NCBI GenBank assembly: GCA_021613535.1
Contig: CP075495.1
Location: 12,400,001 to 12,464,000 of the forward strand
Origin: Adineta vaga
Taxonomy: Eukaryota > Rotifera
Reading direction: 5' to 3'
DNA length: 64,000 nucleotides
The notes beneath the pieces were generated by a model. The model ran no database searches. It worked only from the letters and a program-made list of their open reading frames with translations, and had not been told where the DNA came from. Positions within the stretch are counted from its first letter, which is position 1; each line of letters opens with the position of its first letter. This document shows, piece after piece, positions 25,836 to 35,100 of the stretch. Position numbers and translations under genes: made by a program.

Positions 25836-26116
25836 ATGGAAACCATCAAGAACGCCGCCAATGCTGTTGGAGATAAAATTAATGTACGTATCGATACTGT
25901 TTTTTGAACAATATTGAAAAAGTTCAACTGATATATTGTATATTTTAGGAAGTAATCAGCGGTGCATCAGCTGAAAGCAACAAGGAAAAAGCTAAAGATT
26001 CAAGCAATACAGTTGGTGAACGTGTTGGTGCCGGAGTTGACTATGTCAAAGATAAATGTGAAGAAACTGGTCATGCTGCTTCAAAAGAAGTCAACAAACA
26101 AAAAGCTACTCATTAA
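25836..26116 (+). CDS. Grg1-like small hydrophilic stress protein (fungal-type family)
   Basis: This two-exon gene encodes 71 residues. Exon 1 (25836-25883) gives METIKNAANAVGDKIN. After a 67-nt intron, exon 2 (about 25951-26116) gives EVISGASAESNKEKAKDSS, a repeat-like middle with GVDYVKDK, and the C terminus ASKEVNKQKATH. The order METIKNAAN, then GAS-x-E-x-NK-x-x-AKDS, then a Lys/His-rich end matches the fungal glucose-repressible protein Grg1 (ccg-1) family from end to end, including length. It is highly charged, has no hydrophobic core and one cysteine, and resembles LEA-type proteins made in stress. In fungi the family is induced by starvation, stress and the clock; its biochemical role is unclear. 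Bases are richer in G+C than the surroundings (AACGCCGCCAATGCT). Horizontal origin is an inference. The local type of intron shows it is now a host gene. Confidence 0.85.
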
Positions 26117-27334
26117 TTTGACTTACAATGTCGATATAAACTCTAGCTTTTATTAATAATCTCGCACTTATACATATCTCTGTTATTGTTGTTGAGTTTT
26201 TTTTATTCGTGTAATTCCATTCGTGGTCTTGTCAAGATATTGTATTTGATTTTATCGTTTATTTATGTTCATTGTCAAACGAATAATAGAAAACGATAGT
26301 TGAATAGAAAAAAAATTATCTTATATCTAATAAAGAAACAACAACTATAAGAAAAAAAATTGTCTTCTCCTTTCAATCACTCAAGGATGATGAATGTATC
26401 TCTTGACATTTGATTTGCTTTCAATGAATATTCATATATATGTATCACGTTCACCGAGTTAATATTTTGTCACGTGTCAAATAACGTGACCCTTCAATAT
26501 ACTCTTTTTCGATTATGAAAGAATCAATATCTAGATTTTGCTTGTATCTAACGGTGCACCATATTAAATCATAAGTAAATATTATATGACATTGATTTTG
26601 CGTTTTTGGCAACTTTCCAAAACACATTTTTTTCTCTTCAGCCAATCATGTTTTATTTCGATAAAAATTCGATGAACCTTAAAAGTTAAATCAAATCGTT
26701 TAGAAATGTCATAATTAATTATGTTTCGATAAGAATTAATCAAGCGTAGAAGAGAAAGTATTTGACGATGTTATCTCGAATTTAACTGAATGTAGAAATA
26801 AGAAAAAAGAAAACAACGATAACTAAACATGCATATACTATTGAATATAAACCAATGAAAATAATTTTAATCAATATAAAATATTACTTTATTATAGTAA
26901 TTATTTATAAATCGAGAAAAGTATGTCTTTATATTTTACTTATATCTATGTCTACATAAAATTATGTAAAATTTGATAGAAAAGTACTCAAAACTGAGTA
27001 TAATGTTAGAGAGAAAACTATAGAATATGAATCATGGTATTATTTATAAATGGACAATTTCTACAATCAAACTCTCAAAAGCAAAATAATTTGATATAGA
27101 AAAGAATTCAATTTCAGATAATCAATACGAATAAATGCAAAAATTTCTTCCTCATTAGAAATAGATCTGTCTTATCGAGTTAATAATATATATATATATA
27201 TTCAAAAAACAATAATAGGTATTTGAAATGTAATGAATGAAAGCAAATATGACGTAAAGATAAATAAATATATTCATGATCATAAAAGATTGTCGGATAT
27301 TTATTAAAATAGAAAAAGAAACTGTTCAATTGAA
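26117..27334. other. Intergenic region between convergent genes
   Basis: AT-rich 3' flank of the Grg1-like gene and of SAXO4, with an AATAAA at about 26329 and a TA run at about 27186-27200. No supported gene or structured element was seen. Confidence 0.5.
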
Positions 27335-29008
27335 TTAAAAGATTTCTGATGGTTTTTGTATACGACCTTTATTATCATGTGTTGAATCATCAAAAAATGG
27401 ATCACGTGCACGTAAACTCCTTTGAATAGAATACATATATGAGTTTATTTGTTTATTAAATTAGAAAATTAATGCTACATACCTGACTTGATAGGGATCA
27501 AGATGATAATGTGTAATACGTTCATCACGATAATTATCGAATGGTTTGGATATTTTTGTATCATCTGTAAAACCATTTGTTCGTGGTTGTTGTACACCAC
27601 CAACAACATAACCTTCACGATCACGTCCTTTTGGATTCATATCGAAATGACTGTAGAAAAAAAACCGAGTGAAGAAAAACAAAACAAAAAAGTTTTCTTT
27701 GTTATACTTCATTTGATAGGTTGTAATAAATCGACGTGGATCATCGAATGTTTGAGTAAAGCCTGGTTCATTTCGTACTGGACCTGTTGTTTCTTTTGGT
27801 CCAATGTCTAGATGACCCATTTTTTCAGGTAAATATTGTTTACCAAGATAATGTTTTCGATATTCTCTGTAGAATTCGTAAAAGAAAATTCAATCCTGCA
27901 TAAGACAAAGACGACTCTTACGTTGAATCAGGTGCAAATTTACCACCAGCATAAGGACCTTCGTTAGTTGGTAAAACGAAATTATTAATAATACGATCAG
28001 ATGATGGTTTTGTATGAGGATCAAAAACAGTGAGTAAAGGATCATCACCCTAGAAAAATGTCAAGAATTTGTTTAAATTTACGAGAATTTTTCGGATGAT
28101 TTCACTTTTGGATAATCATATTGTGGAAATCTATCTTTGTATTCCGAAGAACCTGTTGGTCTTGAACGATAATGCCATCTTTCTCCGACAGTTGTTGTTA
28201 ATGGATCGACTTCAGTATTAGAGACAAAACCAGATCTTTCTTTTGGACCAACTTGTCCGACCATAACCGGTTCAGATTGAGCTGGTTTACTGAAATCATT
28301 ACCGTATGTTGTATCGTCTTTATTACCAATCTAAATGAATTTTTCTTTTTTTTTAAATAAAATAACATTCACGAAATAGTTCTTACTGGTGGAACAAATG
28401 AATTGGGAATGTGTACAGCACGTTCACGAAAGAATCCTGATGTATAATTACCAATATTGGGTGGCATAGATTCAGTACCATTAGGTAATTCATAAGGTCT
28501 GTAATGTGTTTGATGGGATGTAACATAATTATCTGTACACATACGACTAAAACGAAGATGAATATGAAAGTAGTTCTTCGAAAACACCAAATTTTACTCT
28601 CAATTCTATGATTAACGAATGTTTGGATAAAAGAAAGTAGTAGATTCTTGTGTTAGTTCAAAACAATGATTTCAGTTCAGTATTAATTAATGATTATATT
28701 TACCCTAATATTGGATTATCAAGTTCATCGAGTGATCGTGTATATGGTAAATAATATCTTTCATTACTAACGAAACCTGTTTTCTTTCGATCATCTACAA
28801 GTTTTTTTGTATATAAATTTTCTGTTGTTAATGATTTATCTCCAAGTAAATTAGATTTTGGTCGTACGCCAGGTGGTCGATATGTACTTGAATTTTGTGT
28901 GATATAAAAATTCATCAAATAATTATCAGCTCCTTCACTTTCCATAACATGTTTATTCGCATGACCAAGAGGAACATGTTGTCCAGCATTCGGACACAAA
29001 TAAGACAT
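27335..29008 (-). CDS. SAXO4: Stabilizer of axonemal microtubules 4-like (PPP1R32)
   Basis: SAXO4 (PPP1R32, C11orf66) is a ciliary and sperm axoneme protein. About seven exons run from ATG 29008 (MSYLCPNAGQHVP) to TAA at 27335, about 440 residues. Family blocks in order: YLPYTRSLDELDNPILG (vertebrate proteins have SLDALDNP), TSHQTHYRPYELPNGTES, NIGNYTSGFFRE, then repeated GPKE-x-x-G-F/P-V-x-N units (GPKERSGFVSN and GPKETTGPVRNEPGFT), and DPRRFITTYQMK. The repeats with Gly-Phe and Tyr turns are typical of proteins that lie along microtubule walls. The 5' end is divergent from DOLPP1 with 284 bp between the start codons, so the two may share a promoter. An acceptor-like TTGTAG lies 4 nt before the ATG. 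The family call rests on the first three blocks; the exact paralogue is less certain. Confidence 0.8.
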
Positions 29009-29292
29009 TTCTCTACAATAGATTAAATATGTTTCAATAGAAGAAAAATACTTTTTTTTCTAATAATATTCTGATGATTACATTGCAAATGTTCACTGCT
29101 TAGCAACAATATTCATCAAAGAAAATGCATCGATTTTTAACATACCAATGCATTTACTTCCAGCTGATGAAAAACCAATAGGAAATTTCTTGTGAAGAGA
29201 TGAGAGTAAAGACGAAAGAACGAATCATCGGTGGTTTTTAAGTTTATGTTATGTCTATCAAATTAATATTCATGCATTTTTTTTTCTAGAAA
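29009..29292. promoter_or_regulatory. Divergent intergenic promoter region SAXO4/DOLPP1
   Basis: Only 284 bp separate the two start codons. Both starts are preceded within 4 nt by a 3' splice acceptor (TTGTAG on minus, TTTTCTAG on plus). Both true transcription starts must therefore lie inside this stretch, or leader exons reach into it. No TATA box is evident. Confidence 0.5.
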
Positions 29293-30553
29293 ATGCCACC
29301 ATTACCATCGATAAATAGCTCATCCATTATGAAATCAGCGTACAAGGTTTAAAAATCTCTTCTTTATTTGTATTTACTCAAAAATAAACATATAATTCAT
29401 TTTTATTTTAGCATTTAATTAATTTTCCACCATCCGGTGTTCTTTCTGATTCAATTTATCGACCATTATCAAGTACGCTCATTATCAGTGATCTTATTTG
29501 AAAACTTTCTTTTTGATTTATAGTTACATTCATCGAATATCAAGAAGGTAAATGAAATTCAATTTGAATTTGATTCTTTTCTAAAATTGTTAACATTAGG
29601 TGATAAACTTGGTTTTATTCTCGCATGGTTTTCAATGTTACCATTTATATACATTGTTTCTTTATGTACATTAATTCTATTTCGACGTGATATACAAACA
29701 GTAAGAATAATTTCCTTTTAATTCTATTCCAAATAAATTCAATTGCAACAGATTATGTATTTTGGTGGATTTTTTGTTTCTGGTATTATAAATCATTATT
29801 TGAAAATAACTTTCAAACAACAACGACCAGAAAGAAGTAAATTAGATGAATTATATAATTCATTAGTAATCAATTCGTTTAGCTCGAGATAGGGTGGATT
29901 TTTATGAAATTCATGGTATGCCAAGTGGTCATGCTCAAAGTTTCTTTTATTTTATGACATATATGGCTATTTTTGTTATACTTAAGTATATTTCAATCGT
30001 CGTTTATATTTCAGTAGAAATGATTTTCTATTGTTTGAAATGATATTTAGATCACAAATGCCTGGTTCACCAAATATTCGTTCAATACGTCATCGTCTTT
30101 TTGTTCTCGGACAATTTATTGCTGCTGTTTTAGTTGCGTATAGTCGGTAAATGAAAACAAAATTCCTTATCGCATGTTTTCCTAAAAGATATCCATTTTA
30201 AGAGTTTATCTGTATTATCATACAATAGCTCAAGTTGTTGTTGGTGGATGTCTTGGCATAATTCTTGGTTGTATTTGGTATTATTTCGTAAATTATCAAT
30301 TTATAAAATACATTCCTTTTATTATTGAACAACCATTAGCAAAATATTTACTCATTCGTGATTATTCTCCTATACCACATATTATTCAATTTCAATATGA
30401 AAATGAATATAACGAAGCAAAGTATGTGATGATAATTTCGTTTTGGTAAAGAAAACGAAAATGAATTCTTTGTTTTGTTTTTTGTTTCGTAGGCGTTATC
30501 GTGATAGATATGCTAATTATAATAGAGATCAAATACCAGTGGATATGTTATGA
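29293..30553 (+). CDS. DOLPP1: Dolichyldiphosphatase 1
   Basis: DOLPP1 removes a phosphate from dolichyl diphosphate at the lumenal face of the ER, so the carrier can be reused in N-glycosylation. About nine small exons give about 260 residues from MPPLPSINSS to ...DQIPVDML. It is a PAP2 superfamily membrane phosphatase. Visible signature parts are KITFKQQRPER (motif 1, K-x6-RP type), EIHGMPSGHAQSFFYF (motif 2, PSGH), and SRVYLYYHTIAQVVVGGCLG (motif 3, SR-x5-H). Hydrophobic segments lie between them (LGFILAWFSMLPFIYIV, LGIILGCIWYYFV). Motif 3 matches vertebrate DOLPP1 more closely than other lipid phosphatases. The ATG follows TTTTTTCTAG by 3 nt. An AATAAA overlaps the stop codon (30553-30558), and the next gene begins only 187 nt on. 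Confidence 0.92.
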
Positions 30554-30739
30554 ATAAATCTCATTTTTTTTTTCTTAGGTTTTTATATATATTTATTTGT
30601 TTTATTCTTTTTATTCTTATTGAAAACATTCGCAATAAAAAAGAAAAAGAAACGATATTCTAAATTTCGATTTTTCTGTTTATTTGTTTTTATAATAAAT
30701 AAATATTATTGTTTGAGGAATTATTTTTCTTCTATAGAT

Positions 30740-31075
30740 ATGACAACGAAATCTGCTCTTACTGTTTATAAAGGATTAATACGTGAATTATCAATAAATA
30801 ATTCATTATTTTCCTATCGTTTATCGCCAATCTATTCGAAAATCAAAGATGAGTATCGTCGTTATCGTCCTGTTACATCCAAATATTGTAAACATTCTGA
30901 TGAAGTTCTATTTGTTGCACGGACTTATTTAACTTATTTGGAAAGTCTTCGTCGCCGTAAAATAATTCAATCAACTTATTCAAAAGGTGAAAGAACAGTT
31001 CAACAAGCAGCAAATATTGTTGGTTTAGAATTACCAAAAACAATTGATCGACCATATTTACCATTGAATCAATGA
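30740..31075 (+). CDS. FMC1: FMC1 homologue, mitochondrial LYR-family assembly factor
   Basis: FMC1 (C7orf55) is a small mitochondrial protein needed for assembly or stability of ATP synthase in yeast; it has a LYR-type fold. The gene is a single uninterrupted exon of 111 residues; the vertebrate protein is about 113. The N terminus has VYKGLIRELS, in place of the family FRGLLREL. The middle has YRPVTSKYCKHSDEVLFVAR and TYLTYLESLRRRK. The diagnostic C-terminal motif is KGERTVQQAANIVGLELPK, matching the family GERSVEESAGLVGLKLP. The ATG was chosen because CTTCTATAG lies 2 nt upstream; an upstream in-frame stretch is rich in Lys, Phe and Ile and is not plausible. It sits 187 nt after DOLPP1 and 97 nt before TSEN15. 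Confidence 0.9.
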   Translation: MTTKSALTVYKGLIRELSINNSLFSYRLSPIYSKIKDEYRRYRPVTSKYCKHSDEVLFVARTYLTYLESLRRRKIIQSTYSKGERTVQQAANIVGLELPKTIDRPYLPLNQ

Positions 31076-31172
31076 TTTGACTTTAGACACTACAGTATTG
31101 CATGATGTTTTCTTTTTGTGTAGTTGTTTTGTTTTCCTTTTCACAATCTGGTCGCTTTCTTTTCCCTTTCAG

Positions 31173-31809
31173 ATGAATCGATGTGATGCAAAGCAAAAAG
31201 CATTTGCACAACGTGTTTATTTCGATCTAAAAATTTGTAAGAATAAACATATATTTATGCTATTCACCATGCTTTCTTATTCAGGTCGTAAATGGTCGAA
31301 ACTTCATGCATATTTCAATGAAACAGATAAATGGATATTTTTCATTGGTACACCATCCGATGATCAAGCTTTGATATTTGTTTTACCAATGCCATGTGAT
31401 AAACAATTAACTGTTGATGATTTATTCAATCTCAAATCGAAATTATCTCCAGCATTACCATCTGATATGAATGAGAATATTTCGAGGTATAAATTTACAA
31501 TCCATAGCAAGAATCAAGATTAGTCATCATACATATTTTCACATACATTCTTACATAGGATATACCTCGAAAATTATCTTATCTTATTTTTTTAGTGTAT
31601 TAATGGCAATTGTTGCGAATGATTGTACAATCGGTTATTTTAATTTTACGAATGGTCTACCAACTATAACAACATCGGAAATAGTTCAATTAGAAACGGT
31701 TATTAATCCAACAATATCGATGATAGACAATGAATTTATCGATGAAATAAAAAGTGATATATCGACTAATAAATGGACAACAACTGATACAAATACAACA
31801 TGGGATTAA
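31173..31809 (+). CDS. TSEN15: tRNA-splicing endonuclease subunit Sen15
   Basis: TSEN15 is a structural subunit of the nuclear tRNA-splicing endonuclease. Three exons: ATG 31173 (MNRCDAKQKAFAQRVYFDL) to about 31236, about 31285 to 31487, and about 31596 to TAA at 31807-31809. The result is about 175 residues. The pattern fits Sen15: AFAQRVYFDLKICRKWSKL near the N terminus, a hydrophobic strand WIFFIGTPSDDQALIFVLPM, a linker, then SVLMAIVANDCTIGYFNFTNG, which corresponds to the family LAIV-x-x-DSTIVYY-x-LTDG. As in other Sen15 proteins, no catalytic triad is present. The Glu-Ile-Asp rich C-terminal tail is unusual and has no match I know. The ATG directly follows a strong acceptor (TTCCCTTTCAG). 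The stop lies 68 bp from the convergent NAP1L stop. Confidence 0.85.
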
Positions 31810-31877
31810 TCGATTTAAAGAACAACTACTGGTAAGACTATGATTTTGTTTCTTAGTTTTTCTTTTATTTTTCCTTA

Positions 31878-32820
31878 TTAATGTTCGCCTTCTCCCAGTT
31901 GTTCTATTACTGATATTTCTTGTTGATTCATATTTTCATCACTAAAATCATATTCATCAAAGATTTCACCTGTATAATAAAGAATTGCTTTTGTTATGAT
32001 ATTTTCACGTATATAATGACCTATTTGATAATCATTTGCTAATTTCCACTGATCATCGTTTGATGGTGAGGTAAAAAAGTTGAAAAATGACGATTGAAAT
32101 TCATTTGTGAGATTATTTCGTGTTACATCTGTTATCGAATCAATCCAATTAATATGACATCCTTCGGAACGAATAATTGCTGCACCTTCATAGAACAATA
32201 CTTGATCATCCGATTCAATTTGAATTTCATAAAATTTCGTTAGAATTTCATTAGTAAAATATTGTTTGGCTTGCTCATTGAAATGAAATTCAAGTGTAAA
32301 TCCTACTATTGGTTGAACTTGTAATTGTAGTTTAATATCATTTAGACATGTAAGTAATGGTTCATCCCATTCTTCAATCATTTCAGCAATCATTGGTATC
32401 TAAAGAATTAACAACAATTCAATATATATATATATATATATGCATATATTTCGCTTATGATTGTACTTGTTTAAGTGTCTGTAACCAGAAAGATGGAATT
32501 CCTATAATATTATCCGATGATGATCGATGTTCAATGAAATCCGTTTGTAATCGACATTCTTCATCATTAGGTTCATAGTTTCCATTGATAATATTAGCAC
32601 GTTGTTCGAATAGATAGGAACAGTTTTCAAAGAATTTGTATTCTAGTTCATGAACAGATTTTAAATATTGACTTTCTAAACGATTATAAACTATTTGTAA
32701 AGTTTTTAATTGATTTATACAATCATCTTCTATGATGGTTGATAATGAATGTTTCTTCGAAATCAAATCTGATTGATTCGATGATATTGAAAGTATTTCT
32801 TCACTAGAAGATGATAGCAT
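31878..32820 (-). CDS. NAP1L: Nucleosome assembly protein 1-like
   Basis: NAP1-family proteins are histone chaperones that bind H2A-H2B and shuttle between cytoplasm and nucleus. Two exons split by an intron at about 32401-32470, which itself holds a TA repeat. The start MLSSSSEEILS (32820) leads into a serine-rich head, then the dimerisation helix (LKTLQIVYNRLESQYLKSV, ELEYKFFENCSYLFEQRANI). The earmuff domain follows: IGIPSFWLQTLKQ, IPMIAEMIEEWDEPLLTCL and PIVGFTLEFHFNEQAKQYF, the last being the typical G-F-x-L-x-F-x-F strand. SSFFNFFTSP corresponds to the family S-F-F-x-F-F motif. The protein is about 285 residues, shorter than NAP1L1, with only a brief acidic tail (DEYDFSDENM) in place of the long one, and the lysine-rich nuclear signal is replaced by a polar insert. 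It could be a diverged paralogue. Confidence 0.88.
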
Positions 32821-34568
32821 TGAATAGAATGGAATCAAAAGAAAAGAAAATGCGCTATTTCAAAGTTTATCTATTCTTTTTTATAGGAAAGAAATGACTC
32901 ATCAGAGAGATTACATTTCTATTATAATAAATTTTTTGAAGTTATTCTTAATACGTAAGACTAATAGGCATCTTGATTCCACTTCAGTAATCATTCATAA
33001 AAAAAATCTCATTTTGTCTATTCATATTCAATCAATGGATATTACGTATACGTGCTGTTTTATGCGTATGTGTGTTCAATATGGTGCAATTATTACAATG
33101 TTTTGTCTTCTCTCCAGTGGTTAATAGAAAAGACAAGAGTTTGTTTGACACCCGCCAGCAGAATTTATCCAGACCAATGCTGTTTGTAATATATTGTGTT
33201 CAAACAAGTAATTTGTTTATCACATTTGTTGAACTGATGCTTTGACTATTGTTGTTAGTTGTATTTATGTAATCAGAACAAGCTCATTAGAATGACCATG
33301 TACACTATATGTGCTTGTTAGCGAATGGTTCATTGGCATTTTACATTAATTTTATGGTTCAATGAAAATTTTTACAGATAGAAAATAGAATGAAAAAGAA
33401 GAAGAAGAAGAAACTTTTTATTTGATAAGATGTTTAATCACAAATAGAACAATTTCATTAAGAAATCATTCTCTTACGTAAGAAAGATTTGCGTGTGTAT
33501 GTGTGTAAGAATAGAGGAAGAGGAAAAAATCGAATGTGCTCATATATATTCATTATGATAATGGCCACGAGTACTTTATATTTATGTGTGAAAAAGAAGA
33601 AATAAGAACAATAGTTTGATTATATCTAACAATTTTTCTTTCTTTTTTCCTTCGAACTTCCTCGATCGAAGATGGATTTCCGTTCAGTTTTAGTGCACAT
33701 TACTTTTCTTTTTCTTTTCAAATATTTCATGGATACGTTTGAGCATGAAAATAAATTTTAATTACTAATTTTATCATAGTTTATATAGATATTTATCATC
33801 TATATATATATATATATATATATGTATAATATCCCGTATCGTCTCTGAGTATCATACAGTAGTTATTTGCCTCTTTAATTGTAAAACTGTGTATATACTC
33901 CTCATGTATCAATAATGATTTGCTCGACGAGTGATATCGTGCACAGTAATGATGGTGAAGAGAGAAAAAGACAGAAAGAAAGAAAGAGAAGAACGATAAT
34001 GCAGAATAGACAAGAAAAAGAGAAAAAGTAAGAAAGTACACCACCACCTTTTTTTTTGGGTCCTTTATGTACGTGTGAGATATCTGCTTTCTTCCTACTC
34101 TCGGTTTTTTTCTATCTTCTTCATCTGTTGTCTTTATTTGTTCTGTTCTTCACCATCATTCGACATAAACTGTAGTGTATTTTTCCTTTAACTTTATCTA
34201 CCACATCGTTTCGGTTCATAGCGTTTATTTTGTAAATACAATTTTCATCTTTTTTCTCGTTCTGTGACAGTCGATGTATGCTGTATACATGTTCTTAGAA
34301 AAGAAAATGATACGATCAATTTTATATTTCTCACTCTGATTCGTAGCTGTGGAACGATGACCATCATCATTTATTGATATACAAACAAGCAAATATAAAG
34401 ACGACAAGATAAGAACTAAAAACATAACCTCGAATGAAATTGATCTAAACGACGCGACGAAATAAGTGAGCAATTGAACTACAAAGGATCACTTGTCTAG
34501 TCCTACGTATCATAGAAGTTTATTCCATTTTCTTCTGATAAAACAAGGCCGTATAGAAATAAATGAAT

Positions 34569-34596
34569 AGATAGATAGATAGATAGATAGATAGAG
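34569..34596. repeat. (GATA)n microsatellite
   Basis: Seven or so head-to-tail tetramers AGAT/GATA without interruption. The same unit in the opposite orientation occurs near 25410-25430. Confidence 0.85.
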
Positions 34597-35052
34597 AGAT
34601 GTGTATAAACTATAGATCGTTTGTTTCGTTGACACATATCAACAAGAAAATGGAGAAAGAAAAGTAGGGTGAGAAGAAACCTTTACTACATATGCATATC
34701 CACTTGTTGCACAATATCTTATTGCTAATATTAATATAGCAAGAAAAAGATTGATGATCGTTGACATTTGCATGTCACATAGGAGTGCAACAACAATCAT
34801 TTGTTCCTTTCAGAGATCGAAAAGAAAAAAAATCTCCAATATTCTAGTAATATCAAATCGATCTCTAAGAGTAATGTTTTTTTTTCTTTTATCACTCTTT
34901 CTGTTAATTTTCATTTCTTTTCTATTTTGTTAGTCAAGTAGAGTGTAATACTCTGAACTATAGCATTCATTTCATCATGCTAAACTTCGTTTTTTTCTCT
35001 CTCTCTCAATTCGAATGGAGCAGAAGGTTATAAATACTTTTTTGTTTAAGTA

Positions 35053-35100
35053 TGCAAATGCATGTATGTATACATGTACATATGTATGCATTACATTTGC
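35053..35100. repeat. Imperfect palindrome
   Basis: The ends GCAAATG and CATTTGC are inverted copies, and between them alternate purine/pyrimidine steps (TGTATGTATACATGTACATA) form a second, weaker inverted repeat. The whole could fold as a 48-nt hairpin with wobble pairs. No precursor RNA family is recognised. Confidence 0.5.

Noticed and set aside
31878-32820. SET (template-activating factor) as the name of the NAP-family gene
   Set aside because: The IPSFWLQTLKQ and MIAEMIEEWDEPLL blocks follow NAP1-like proteins rather than SET, which has a different linker here.
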